From Caenorhabditis elegans (lineage: Eukaryota; Nematoda; Chromadorea; Rhabditida; Rhabditidae): a stretch of DNA of 64,000 nucleotides. Numbering within the stretch: the stretch's first letter is position 1; every line of letters begins with the position of its first letter. Below the pieces are notes generated by a model. It was not told the DNA's origin. It made no database searches and worked only from the letters and a program-made list of their open reading frames with translations. Made by a program: the position numbers and the translations under genes. The DNA lies in contig NC_003280.10 in the NCBI RefSeq assembly GCF_000002985.6, positions 5,142,501 to 5,206,500 on the forward strand. The letters are read 5' to 3'. This document shows positions 22,815-34,877 of this stretch, one piece after another.

Positions 22815-24338
22815 TTATGGAGTTCTACTTGACACAGAATCCCAATAATTAGTAATTATATCTTCATAATTCTTTGATCCTTCTTTCCCTGTTGATTTGA
22901 TCTGAACTGTTGATTGAACTTTGTTGAGTCGTTGCAAATTTAAGTGTCGTAGTGATTTGATACCAATAATAACTATAATTAAATTATAAGTAGGAACAGT
23001 GCAGAATACTCCACGTGCAACTGAATAGTTTAAAGTTCCATTGAAAAATGATTCCCCCATTATTCTCACAAAGAGTATTACTACAACGTAGAATCCAAAA
23101 AATAGTAAATGAGTAAACCTAATTATAAAAGTAAACTTGGACGATTGTAGAATTTCTTCCATTTCGTAGCGAACTGATAATGAATAATATTTGATTCTGA
23201 TCTTCTTATGAATTCTTAATAATATACAATTAAGAAGTAAGTTGAATATTTTCACAAATAACAAAACAAAGAAATACATATTGATTTGACTTGCCGTAGT
23301 CGATGGAACTAGAATAAATGAATAAAAACCCTCAGTAAAAGGCTCATTTTTGTAGACGGAAAAAATAATGGAAAAGTCAACTGCAATCTGAAAATTATTG
23401 TTTATTTTTAAAAGTTATTTTTAGATTAAAAACTGTAAAACATACAATTATAAATATAATAACAGGTCCAAGAAACGTTCGAGAACTTTCATACTTTTGT
23501 GCATTTCCCAATGCAACAAATCGTTCTATTGAGAATCCAATAGGGAGAAGCATTGAACTAGTTAATAGTAAAAATGAGCAAATCTGACCCCATTTGAATA
23601 ATGTAGTGTTGATTAATAACTGGCACTTGGAAGTTACAAAGAATGGAATAAGAAATTGGTAAAACTGAAAATTTTAATGAAAAAGACGTAGAAGAAGAAT
23701 TTCGAGAATCTCTCACTATTCAATTAGAAGCAAAAATCGATTTTATTGGTTTTTGATTTTTGTCATTTTCAGTCTCAATATTCCAGTAAAAAACTGTCAA
23801 ATTTTTGAAAAACTTGATTTTTAAAAATCAATTCAGAGCTTGGTTGAATTTTCGGTTTTCGAAGCCTTGCTGTTTAAATTTGTCATTTTAAAATATAATT
23901 TTTCGGTTTCAGTTAAAAAATTATCATATTAAAAATCCTCACTTTTTAGCTATTAATAAGAACATTGTTTTTCTGAAGTTTCTGACAACTTTTACTATGA
24001 TATTTGGTCAATAAGGCACCAACCTGCGTTTTTCTTCAATGTTTTGTTAAGAAATTCCAATGTTATTATCAGAAAACAACTAACTAAAGCAACAAAAAAC
24101 TCACGAATGCAAAACACAATGCCATGGAAAATAACAGATTACATATAAAATAAACAATTAGCAAACACTTCAAGTTCCCATGGAAATGAAGAAAAAATAT
24201 TTTTCTCGTGATAAAATAAATTAACGCTGGTATAGAAAGCGATGACACAAGCATTGACCAAAATTGAGAACTTCGATAAACTGGGTGATAGGCGAGTTGA
24301 TAGGCAAGTTCACATACGGAATCATTTGTTTCTAGCAT
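22815..24338 (-). CDS. SRB-class chemoreceptor, exons 3 and 4 fused (locus E)
   Basis: Exons 24105-24338, 23446-23664 and 22815-23387, 341 residues. Starts MLETNDSVCELAYQLAYHP. SRB motifs: SSQFWSMLVSSLS, HFHGNLKCLL, SKCQLLI, SIERFVALGNAQKYE and STGKEGSKNYEDIITNYWDSV. The exon that is split in every other locus here is continuous (RIHKKIRIKYYSLSVRYEMEEI), consistent with precise loss of the last intron. No stops. Intron 1 (440 bp) shows nothing notable. Confidence 0.9.
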
Positions 24339-25648
24339 TTGATGAACTCTTAAACTTTTTTAATTTTTAGATCACTTGCACTTTTGTCAGATAAAAGATT
24401 CAAAGATAATTGTAATGCGATAAAAATATTGAGTTGTATTTTTTCAATTATTTTTTTCATTTTTCGAATTTTCTATATCAATTCAGAATATGGAAAATTG
24501 GTCATATATATTTTGATCAGTTCAATTTTTGAAATAATTGGATGAGAAAATTAATGTTGAAAATGCAAATTATCTATATGTATTTTTAATTCTAACCGGA
24601 AATTACTAAACAAAACATTGCCACGTAATTTGAAAAAGAAGATTTGATGAAAAAAATTAATGAGAAAAAATACGTTATAATTTTCAACCAAAAAACATAA
24701 CGGTTGCATGTTCATTATGAAAACATGGTTTCGTAGAAAAAGTTATAACGTCTTAAAAGGTATTAACGAATAATAAGGAATCGTTAATGAAAAATCGGCA
24801 CTGTTTTTATGTAAATTTTCTGAAAATCGAAAAAAAAAACCCAAAGAAGAGGCGCTAAAAATAAAAACAAAAAGTGTGAATCTAATCAGTCAGAAAATTT
24901 TTCAAAAATCTCACATCACAAACTTTTAGAGCAGGAACTAATATACTCTTTAGAAATATTTTCAAACGTTTCATTAAATTCTTTCTCACGAGTTTTTATC
25001 CGATGATGATGTGTGTGCTATTTCAGCTTTCAAGAATTTATTTGAACAATTCTTTCTAAAAATAAATTTAAAAACACTTGTTTTTATGGGTCCAAAGTTA
25101 TGTTGTTTTTTTTTTTAATTCGTACACCCGATTTTTGAAAAATTGAAAACAAAGATACCTAAGAAAATCAAATTGAAAAATTAGACAAAATTCTTGGTAT
25201 GCCTGAAATTGAACTGATAATGCTTTACAGATAGGTCTGAGCAAAAGATTAACAGAATGTCTGGAAACTGATTTCTGACTTAATAAAAAATTCACCTAAT
25301 TGGTTTCTCAACTAGTAAACAGAAAAAAGAACTCAACTGAAAATAGTATTAGCGAAGATCTAATCAATCATGAAATCATTCAAAAATTCAAGCAGGAACT
25401 AATAAGTTACTTTCCAAGCATTGTGATGATTTATTTTTAACAAAATGTTATAACTATAATCTAATAAAATGTTATGTGCGATTTCAGTTCTCACACTTTT
25501 ATGACGCAGGACAACTAAATTTTCATGAACGATTATAAAGTGAAATTAAAAAAAAATTTCCTGACTACAAAAATCGCTTAGAGATTATTTCCAAACATAT
25601 ATTTTTTTTTTGCAAAATATGAATTAGTAATTTACAATTCAAATCCTT
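24339..25648. other. intergenic between SRB loci E and F
   Basis: 1.3 kb of AT-rich DNA. GCAGGAACTAATA occurs at about 24932 and 25394 with some flanking similarity, perhaps an old internal duplication. No gene recognised. Confidence 0.5.
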
Positions 25649-26824
25649 TTAGGTCCGCGACACAAAATTCCAATAATTTGCGATCGCATCCTCATAATTT
25701 CTAGCTCCTTCCGCTCCAGTTGATCGTATTTGAACTTTGCTTTGAACATTATTTTGTCTTCTCAGATTCATAAAACTTAATGCCTTGATTCCAACAAAAA
25801 CTATTGTAAGATTATATGTTGGCACAGTAATATGAACGCCTCTTGCCACTGTATAATGAATATATCCTCCGAAAAAGTCTTCACCAATAGTTCTCACAAA
25901 AATTGTTGCAATAAGGTACCATCCAACAAATAGAAGATGTGTGAAGCTAACAATCAATGTGAATTTTGAAGTTTGGGATATTTCTTCCAATAAATATCTT
26001 ACTGATAAGGATCGTTGTTGATGGAGAAATCTAAATTGGAAGGTTCAATTTTTCAATAAAATTTTTTCCTACCTTGCTTTAAATTTGCTGTGAACCAATA
26101 GAAATATGCAATTGCAAATGAAATTTCCAATTTCTGCATATAAAAGCTCCCAAAAATAGCTATTGAATGGTATGGCTGAGGTCTCAGGGACAAGGGCAAA
26201 TGATATGAAACTATCTTCAAACTTTTCATCTCGAAATACATGGTAAAGTAAAGCCAAGTCAATTCCAATCTGGAAATTATTGATATAAAAAATACAAATC
26301 TGAAAAAATCTAACCAATGTGAAAACTAGGAGCGGTCCCAAAAATGTCCGAACATTTTCATAGCTTTTTGTCATGCTCAAGGCAATAAATCGTTCGATGG
26401 AAAAACCCAAAGGCATTATCATTTGAATAGTCATAAACAAAGTTAAGGATAAATTACCAACTTTATAGAGCGATGGCCGAATTATAAGGTCGCACATTGA
26501 GGTAATGAACAGTGGAGCTACCACGTGATAGCTTTAAAATAATGAAACTATAGGTGCATGCTCTTGAAAAAAACTTACAAAAAGGAATGCTAATAAAACT
26601 GCAAACACAAATGATGCGGAAAAATAGCAAACCAATAGAAACTTAATATTTCCATGAAATGGAAGAGGCAGGATGCGTTTCATTAGGAAAATATAAAGTG
26701 CAGGAATAGCGAGAATTGAAACAACAAAAGTCCAAAGTTGAGCAATCCGATAAACCGGATGGTATGTTACTTCGTTGGCAAGCTGACACTCGTTTTCATA
26801 CTCCAAAATTTGAATATGATTCAT
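25649..26824 (-). pseudogene. SRB-class receptor with a lost splice acceptor (locus F)
   Basis: Coding quality is high: exon 1 26579-26824 (MNHIQILEYENECQLANEVTYHP), exon 2 to 26315, exon 3 26073-26269 and exon 4 25649-26030, with all SRB motifs (AQLWTFVVS, LPFHGNIKFLL, SMCDLII, SIERFIALSMTKSYE, TGAEGARNYEDAIANYW). However, the acceptor of exon 2, CAG in the paralogs, reads TTTTAAAG here. The only AG falls two bases inside the exon and puts exon 2 out of frame after exon 1. A recent pseudogene, non-canonical splicing or an allele-specific defect are all possible. If spliced as in its sisters it would encode 347 residues. Confidence 0.6.
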
Positions 26825-27330
26825 TTTTATGCAAAATTTCTAAATCCGACTTTTAAAAAGAGAAAATTTCAGAATGCGCTGGTAATGCCCAATCTGTCAA
26901 CTCTCATATATTACTTTGAATACTTGAAAAATGAGCTTGGTCGTTCTTGGAATTGTGGCACTGTTGATTTATGCCAATTATTTCCATATCGCAAAAAGAT
27001 AAAACATTCTGATTCAGAGAATTGAACTATATTACCTTATAAATCAAAGTCGGCTACAACTTCAAAACCCGTCTAGGTGTAGCTCAAATTTGAATGTTTC
27101 AACTCTTGGCCTCAACTCTCTGGATCATTTCCGGAATACCATTATTTTTCTTCAAATTATGACAAAAACTTCAAATTATGACAATATGCCTTAACAAAAA
27201 CAATTTTAGGAGAAGATTATGCATATATTGAAACATTTTATTGGTAAAACTAATACGTAGTACATATTTCAAAAAATATTTGCAATTTAATTGAAAGTTT
27301 GAACAAAAAAATTGAAACAGTTGAACACAT

Positions 27331-28532
27331 CTAAGCTTTCGACACAGAATTCCAATAACTTGCGATTGCATTTTCATAATTTCGAGCTCCTTCTGATCCT
27401 GTCGATTTGATTTGAACTTTACTTTGAACATTATTTTGCCTTTTCAGATTCATAAAACTTAATGCCTTGATTCCAACAAAAACTATAGTTAGATTATATG
27501 TTGGTACACTGATGTAAACACCTCTGGCCACTGTGTAGTTGATATAACTACCAAAAAATGTTTCCCCAACAGTTCTTATGAAAATTGTTACACCAAGATA
27601 CCATCCAATAAATAGAATATGTGTGAAACTAACAATAAGCGTGAATTTTGAAGTTTGGGATATTTCTTCTAGTTCATATCGTACAGACAAAGATCGTTGT
27701 TGATGGAGAAATCTTAATATAAAATTTCGAACACCTATTTTAGAATGAACTCACTTTGTTTTGAATTTGCTGTGAACCAGAAGAATTATGCAATTACAAA
27801 GTAAATTTCCAAGTTCCGCATATAGAAGAATCCAGCAATAACTATTAAACGTCTGTGCAGTAGTTGCAGGAATGAGAATAAATGAAATGAAACTATCATT
27901 AAAACTTTCGTCTCGAAAAACCGTAAAAAGTAATATCAGATCAATTCCAATCTGACAAATTTGTGTTATAACAAAAGTAAGATTTAAAACGTAACTTACC
28001 AATACAAAAATCAAAAGTGGTCCTAATACTGTACGAACATTTTCATAACTTTTAGCCATGCGTAACGCAATTATTCTTTCAATTGAAAATCCAAACGGCA
28101 TTATCATTTGAAGAGTAATAAACAAAGTTAAGGATAATTGACCAACTTTAAATAAATATGGCTGAATTATTAAATCACATTTTGAGGTGATGAATAGTGG
28201 AACCAGTATGTGATAGCCCTGAAAAATTTAGAAAAACTTCACAAGAACTTGTGTTACTGTTGAGCCTCTTATTTGTTAAAACTATGGAACTATCATCAAC
28301 TTACAAACGTTAGAGCCAGAACAACTGCGAACAAAAAAGCGGACAAAAAATAAGAAATTAACATAAATTTTATATTCCCATGAAATGGAAGTGGAAAAAT
28401 TTGCTTCAATAGAAAAATAAAAAGTGCAGGAACTGCTAGAGTTGAAAAAATAAAAGTCCAGAATTGAGCAGCCCGATATAATGGATGATAGGTGACTTCG
28501 AAGGCCAAATCACATTTGTTTTCGATATTCAT
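27331..28532 (-). CDS. SRB-class chemoreceptor (locus G)
   Basis: Exons 28305-28532, 28000-28218, 27755-27951 and 27331-27712, 341 residues, all in phase. Start ATG 28532 (MNIENKCDLAFEVTYHP). Motifs: RAAQFWTFIFSTLAVPAL, LPFHGNIKFML, SIERIIALRMAKSYE, STGSEGARNYENAIASYWNSV. Nearly identical to locus F in exons 3 and 4 (for example QTSKFTLIVSFTH and KALSFMNL), so F and G are recent tandem duplicates and G shows the intact splice site that F lost. Confidence 0.9.
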
Positions 28533-29362
28533 TTTCAATTTTTCAATGAAACGAAGAACAACAATAGCAACAATAAATATACAAATGCTTTGCTTTGAGC
28601 TGTTTTTAAACCAAAAATGTTTGCCAACTTCCGATTTAGAGCAAATTAATCAAAACGTATTGTACGGGAATAAGTATAAATTCTATTTCCAAAAATTCAT
28701 ACTATTTATTTTAGGAAATCTCAATAAATCAAAGTCAGCTGTTGATATTGAGCTAGAAGATTTTTTCAAGTCTGGGAGCTGCAGCTCACGTTCATGTCAT
28801 ATCTTAATTTAGTGATTTCTGTCATTCATTGCAAATTGAAAAAGAACAATATGAGTTCTTGGTAAATAATAAACACTGTAAAAAACTGCTGCAATAAAAA
28901 ATGTAATTTTACAGACATCCCAATTGAAAACCTTGATTGTGGGAGATCTTTCTTCGGAATTCTTATGAAAAAAACAATATTGAAGTCGGATTCAGCATGT
29001 ATTTATATCATGATAAAAAATAAGCAAAAAAGGGTGAAATCTCTCAGCTCAGTTATTTCGCAATGTGCGCTTTTGATATGCTAAAGCCAATTACAATAGT
29101 AGTTTTTCATTTTTTTAATGTCTGAAACTATAAAAATTAGGCGGGATACTCAGGCATTATTTCATATATGAAAAATCCGAAAAATTCAATTCAAATTTTT
29201 TCCTGAAATGTCGTGAGATTTTTTTGTATTAGAATAATAGTTTTTATACCCATTGTCCACAGTTTTTTACGGAATATTTTATTGAACCGTTGGAACAATA
29301 AAATAGCTATAGCTATCACATACATCGTTTTCGCTGCCATTTAACATTTAAAAATAAGAGTA
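28533..29362. other. intergenic before the small secreted-protein gene
   Basis: Divergent spacer between SRB locus G (-) and a plus-strand gene. No RNA gene or repeat recognised. Confidence 0.5.
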
Positions 29363-30002
29363 ATGTTGAATATTAGAAGGTTCATCTTCACTTATATTTT
29401 TATTCAAACATGTTTTCCCCTAGCAAATTCAGAAAACAAGTTAACGAGAGTGAATCGGTTTCAGTGAGCTTAAATTTGAGGAAATTAACTTTTCAGTAGT
29501 TTCAAAATTTTCAGAATTGTGAATCTACAACTTCAAACTCTCGCAGAATACTTGACCAACATGCGGGTTTACCAATTTCGTCAGCTTTTCGAACAGAAGC
29601 AAGTGATATTGGACACCATTTTTCAACCAAAATGTATTTTAAAAGTTATAGTTTATTGATTCATAAATAATGATTCATGTTTTTAGTTCTGTCACCGAAC
29701 AATGTTTTTGCTTTAATGGGTGATAATGAGTTTAAAACCAGCTTCAAGGTGAGTGCTTTTTGGACATTCCAGATTTGATTCTTTTTTAGATATTCACAAT
29801 TTTCGAGCCAACATCTACACCAAATGGAAAGATTCAATCATTGATTACAATCAGCTATAAGATCAATAATGTGCTATTTAAAATGGAAAAAGAAATTTTT
29901 ATTGAAAAAGTAAACATATTTTCCTTGGAACTTCACATATTTAATTTCCAGAGCACAAACAGTTCGACTGGATTTGTATTTACAGGATTTAAATCTATAT
30001 AA
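29363..30002 (+). CDS. small secreted protein, possibly NTF2-like fold
   Basis: Five short exons close in phase: 29363-29463, 29515-29633, 29687-29748, 29790-29909 and 29952-30002, giving 150 residues. The start MLNIRRFIFTYIFIQTCF followed by PLANSENK is a convincing signal peptide. The mature part alternates helix (QTLAEYLTNMRVYQFRQLFE) and beta-like stretches (SFKIFTIFEPTSTPNGKIQ, LITISYKINNVLFKMEKEI), similar to nematode NTF2-like secreted proteins. That fold call is inference. Individual exons are too short to be noticed as frames. No catalytic motif is visible and the function is unknown. Confidence 0.65.
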
Positions 30003-30250
30003 TTTTCACATGAACCCTAATTGTCAAGTTTCAACAACTTTATAAAGTTAATATTCTACAAACCCCACTTCCTGTTCACTTACTTATGCAAATTCTCCTT
30101 CATTTCACCAGTTTCCTCTCGTTCGCACCCAATTACCAGCTGGCTCATTGCACAGGCAAATTGTGAGGTGTCCTCGACATCTTTTAAACTTAATTTCATA
30201 TTCTCCAACTACTTGTCTTTAAGTTTAGGAATAAAACACTACTTTGAATT

Positions 30251-33200
30251 ATGGAAGAGGTTAAAGCTGCTGTTAATGCTGTCGAAGAAGATCATGAAGA
30301 AATTGGTAATTCAGAAGTTGGGAAATTGTATCATTTTAACCATATTTAGGATCAAATCCCGCTTCGGAATCAATCCATCAATTAGATTTATCATCAGAAG
30401 CTCTGGTCACATCTACATTGAACATTCGTGGCAATAAAATAACAACAGTGAGTGAAAAAGATAGGGTTTCTGCAATTTTTTAAATTTTCGTTACAGACTC
30501 TACGTCCTCGAACTTCACCATATAAACGAGCGGGTGATGCTTCTATGTCGCGTGAGGATCTTCGGTCACCTGATTCAGTGAGCACATTTACAACGGTTTT
30601 ACACGTATTCCATAAAGTTTTTCAGGTAGCCGCTACCTATACCATCCGTGAAAACCGCTCAGAGCGACAAACAAAAGTGAAGTTGGAAAGTTTGGAACGA
30701 CGGCTCAAGGCGAATGAAAAAGCTCGGAAAGAGATTGAAGCTGAAGCTGAAAAATGGAAAGATCGGGCGACACGAAACTCGAAACGGCTCCCAGAATTAG
30801 AACTTGAACTGGCAGAAACTGTGCAAGCAAAAGAAGAATGGCAGGTTAAAAGTCAGGAAATGGAAATTCAAAATAAACAACTCGTTGAAGAACTGAATGA
30901 AGTTCAGAAAAAGCTAGAAGAAATTGAGAATTCACAAAAAACGTTTCATCAAAAGGTTGTCTCAACTCTCAATTTGGATGAAGAATACTTCCAAAACCCG
31001 GATGAAGAACAAGATGGAAGTCTAAGTCAATTCAACATGGACGTTTTGGAGCAAGAAATTGTGAAGTATCAAGAGAAATGCATAAGTTTGAAGCAGGAAA
31101 ATGAGATTTTAAAAGAGAAATTGCAACAGGTTAGTTGAAATAATTAAATATTTTCTCTGATTGAGTATTTACTCAATAATAGCAATAAATAAATAAAACA
31201 CCGGGCTTTATAAATGAATTTATTGTGCTTAAAATGTGCACCAAAAAAGTAAGCCGACTTGTCTCTTGCGCCATTTCTCTGTCCTGATCCAATCAGAATA
31301 GTGGGGCCATGTATCTGTTGAACTGTCCTCCAGTTTGACTTGAAGTGATTATTCCGTAGATAATGATGACGAACAGCATAATCATAGCAACGACTGAAAG
31401 TTTGAATTGATAAATTTTTAACTTTTTCTTGAAAACTAACTAATTCCCGCACAGAACATGGCTCCTTCCACTCGAAACAGAAAGTTTTGAGACTCGTACT
31501 TGTCTGCTTTTCGAACCTTCTTGGTCTTTCCCTTCTTCGCCTTCTTCTTGCTCTTCTTGTTCTTCTTTCCTTTCTTCTTTGTCTCCTTCTTTTCCAACTG
31601 TCCGAGCATGTCAAGCATTGCAGAAGATCCTCCTTTCTTCTTCTCATCTCCGACAGCAGTCCCTTGATCCGTGAATGAAACATTGTCGTCCGCCATTTCT
31701 CAATGTTTTTTGTTTCTCTGAAAATACAAGGATTAGTTTTTCTTTACTTCGGAGCACGAGTTAGCATCAAAGCCGGCCGCCATTGCACAGTGACAGCGCA
31801 ACCCGCGAAACGACAGGAAGCAATAGGCAAAAGGCACGGCAGGCGACTTTCCTCCATGCCTTTACTCCAAAGACGCCATAATTGAAATAAATAACTCACC
31901 TTATAGGCTTCTCAGAGAAACCAGTTCCCAACGAAACTGTTGTTAAGGAATAAATTATGTTTGATTTTTTTTTATTGTATGATTTGTGAACAAAATAATT
32001 CAAAAAAAAACAAGGTTACGATTATAAGTGTTTCCACGTTTTAAAATTGACCTTTTCTGACTTTGAAGAAATTAATATTTTTCAATTTTTATTAAAATAA
32101 TATATTCGTGAATTTTAAATTTTTATAAGATCAGGGTATATATTCTTTGAAATCTTGCAAATTCAATCAGTCTTCCTAGAAGCACCTTCCACCGTAGCGA
32201 CAACATGTCTCGGCTTGAGCATCAGTGGCATTGGCTGGAGATATGGGAAAGTGAATGACAAGCTTGTCATCTTTTGGAGCACCAGCAGTACAAGTGATGA
32301 CGACATCCGTGGTTCCAGATGGATCAATGAAACCGAACACCGGATGTGATACGGTGTTCAAAGACTACCAATCCACCAGCATGCACAGTGCCTGCCGCCG
32401 GAGGTACATCAACCCACAAGCTCGTCAATGGTGGAGCTGACAAGCTCATATTCATGAGCAAATCTGGTGCTCTAAAAGAGGACAAGCTTGTCATTCACTT
32501 TGCCAATGCACAAGCCGCCTTCGCAGCTGTTCAGCCGGCTGGAACTGTCACCATCCCAATACTTCTTGAACCTTTTGCTGAACAGAATAAAATAATGAAT
32601 CCTTTTGAAAATGCATTCAATAAACTATTTGAAAAATTGTCTTAACAACTTAAGTTACAACTTAAGAATTTTACTTTTTGGGAATCATTAGGATAGGACC
32701 GGACAAAGTCGGACGTCCGGTGCCTGAATTTGCAATATTTTCCCAATAATTTTCAACGTACTTCCGGCTTATCAATCATATATTAGACCCTCAATCATAT
32801 TTTCAATAGCTTCCAGAATCCAGATTGTGGAGAGTTTAGAACATTTATTTTTATGCTTTCTGCCAAGTGGCAATAAGCTAAGTCGAAAGTAAAAATGTTT
32901 CTTGCGATGCCTCCTCGAGTTTTCCTTGCTTGAGTATTCGGTATTTGGAGAATATAAGCCCGCTTCACCTCTTTCAGTGCTCCTCATCAGTTGCACAAGC
33001 CTGCTAGTGGAGGACAGATGATGCCAGGTTGTCCCATCACAAAAAAAAAACATTTTTCGAGATTTGTTTTTTCGAGATCCGCTACGTTTCTGTAGTGAGA
33101 AATTATTGTGTGAACATCTGAAAAATTACGAAATTCCAGATATGTGATCCATCAATTAAATATTTTCAGTTATCATCTTCATTGACTGTTAATCAGAACC

Positions 33201-34781
33201 ATGTTTCCACCTTGATGGATCACTTGGAAATTAACAAAGAGCAGAGTAGAGAAATTCAAGGAATCTGCAAAAAAGTAAGTTGCTCAACTTAAGTAATTAT
33301 TTCTATAACTAAATTTTAATTTTTCTAGGAAATAGCAATCCGCCAAGACCATGAAAATCGTATAAACCATGATGTCACTCTACTAAACTCTTTAATAAAC
33401 GAGCAGAAAATGGAACTTGAAATGCTTAAAGCTGAAATTCGCTGCCTTCGTTCCTATTCTCAGGAAATGTCTCAATCTAATAAAAATAATATAATTCTTT
33501 TGAAATCTGCTGAAACCGAGCGAAAAAGTCTATTGGAAACTCTCACAGTTTTGTTGAATTCCGAAGAAGAGGCAACCGAAAATAATGTGAAAAGAACTAT
33601 CCGAGATCTTGTCCGTGAACGAGATACTGAACAGACAAAACGATTTGAGGCTGAAAAGGCAGCATCAAATGCTGAAGGAGTTCTCTTGGAGCAGGCAAAA
33701 CAACAAAGAAATGCTCTTTTTAGAGCAAGAGTTTCAGAAGAAGAATACTCAAAATCGATGGAGAAAATTGAGGAGCTTGAGCAAGAATTGTTGGCAAGTG
33801 ATCTAGAACGGAAGAATTTGGAGCATAAAATTGCATCTCTAGAAAACTGTATTTCCAAAGTAAAATCTAGTTTTTTAGAAATATTTTCAATTGTTTAATT
33901 TCCAGGTATCTCAACTGTTAAATGTTAATGTTGGAGGCGTATTCGATGCAATTTTTGATCGAATTGAAGAACTTATTGCTCAAGAGTCTGTCTATCGAGT
34001 TGTAGTCAATGAGAATAGATTGATTGTGAGTTCTCCTTAAAACCAGTTAGCAATCTCTGGAAATTGTTACAATTTTCAGTCTGAAAACATTTTCCGTGGA
34101 CTTCAAAGTGTGAGAAAAGATTTTCAATCAGGGAAAAGCGGTGGCGGTTCCGACAAAAAACAGCCAGCTTCGCCAGTGGCAGCTGCAGCAAAGATTATTC
34201 AAGTAGAAGTTTGATTTGGAAAAATATTAACTTATTGTTTTACAGGAGCGACATACTCTGAAAACAATTGATAAAATGGATAAATTGAATAAGGATCTTT
34301 TGGCAACAATGACCATTGAGACACTGAAAGCAGCGGATATTGAGAAGACCAATCTAAAGGTATGAAAAAAAGTGTTTTAACTTTTGCAAAACACAACAAT
34401 TAGGAAAATTGTATTTCTCTGATTTGATTTTTTTTTAAATGAGCCGCAAATCACTGGGTGCGATCTTGTGTTTTTTTATTTGGCAAGTTGCCAAGTTTCT
34501 AAAACACTCTAGGATTTCCCTGTATCTAGTCAAAACATTTTTTTCTAGAATCCACTGTAAACCTCTAATTTCAGAAGCGAATGAACGAACAAGACGCTCG
34601 AATTCGTCAACTGGAACGAGAAAAGAAAGAAGGAGAACGAATCCGATCGATAATTGCGAAATGGGAAAAAAGAAACATCCCGAAAACCGAAAAATCGTCG
34701 CCCATGAAAAAAGTTCCACCGATTGAGAATTTTCGCGCCAAATCTCAAACTTCCATAACAGGATTGAGTCCTGTTTTGTAA
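30251..34781 (+). CDS. large coiled-coil protein, unrecognised
   Basis: Ten exons join in phase: 30251-30305, 30350-30447, 30497-30577, 30626-31129, 33170-33274, 33329-33859, 33906-34025, 34080-34202, 34246-34359 and 34575-34781, giving 645 residues. The N-terminal 80 residues are acidic then Ser/Thr/Pro-rich (RPRTSPYKRAGD). Nearly all the rest is predicted coiled coil rich in E, K, Q and L (for example VKLESLERRLKANEKARKE and EKIEELEQELLASDLERK), interrupted by SGKSGGGSDKKQPASPVAAA, and ends in a basic Pro-containing tail. It resembles centrosomal, rootlet or cytoskeletal scaffold proteins in general character only. Intron 4 (2.04 kb) contains an antisense gene and an SSP relic. Confidence 0.85.
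31293..31696 (-). CDS. small Lys-rich tail-anchored membrane protein nested in an intron
   Basis: Two exons, 31441-31696 and 31293-31393, give 118 residues. It starts MADDNVSFTDQGTAVGDEKK, has about 35 residues that are mostly Lys (KKGKKNKKSKKKAKKGKTKK), then ESQNFLFRVEGAMFCAG leading into a single hydrophobic segment IIVAMIMLFVIIIYGII and a short tail ending MAPLF. This fits a tail-anchored or type II protein with a cationic cytosolic domain that could bind membrane or nucleic acid; the function is unknown. It lies antisense inside intron 4 of the coiled-coil gene. Splice sites are GTTAGT and TTTCAG. Confidence 0.7.
32176..32575. pseudogene. rearranged SSP (sperm-specific MSP-domain) pseudogene
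   Basis: Two pieces of the same small MSP-domain family lie in opposite orientation. Minus strand 32176-32350: HPVFGFIDPSGTTDVVITC then TAGAPKDDKLVIHFP and ANATDAQAE. Plus strand from about 32362: TTNPPACTVPAAGGTSTHK, LVNGGADKLIF, then a jump to GALKEDKLVIHFANAQAAF and QPAGTVTIPI. The plus copy lacks the central NEYRI-to-VITRTAG section, and part of that section is present inverted beside it. Neither strand encodes a whole SSP domain. The N-terminal block and the GAPKEDKLVIHFA block are recognisable from the C. elegans ssp family. Confidence 0.8.
32646..33169. other. remainder of coiled-coil intron 4, no gene seen
   Basis: Contains the imperfect palindrome GACCGGACAAAGTCGGACGTCCGGT at about 32698-32721 and otherwise unremarkable intronic DNA; the minus-strand frame at 32772-33053 has no supporting features. 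Confidence 0.4.
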
Positions 34782-34877
34782 TTTTGCATTCAATTAATTT
34801 TTAACTTAACATTCATTTCTTCCAATATTAAATATTACAAAAGTAATTGCATAAATGAGAAGTTCAGTTGTATTTGT

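Noticed and set aside
31487-31678. Plus-strand Leu-rich frame opposite the small tail-anchored protein gene
   Set aside because: Reverse complement of the Lys-rich region; no independent support.
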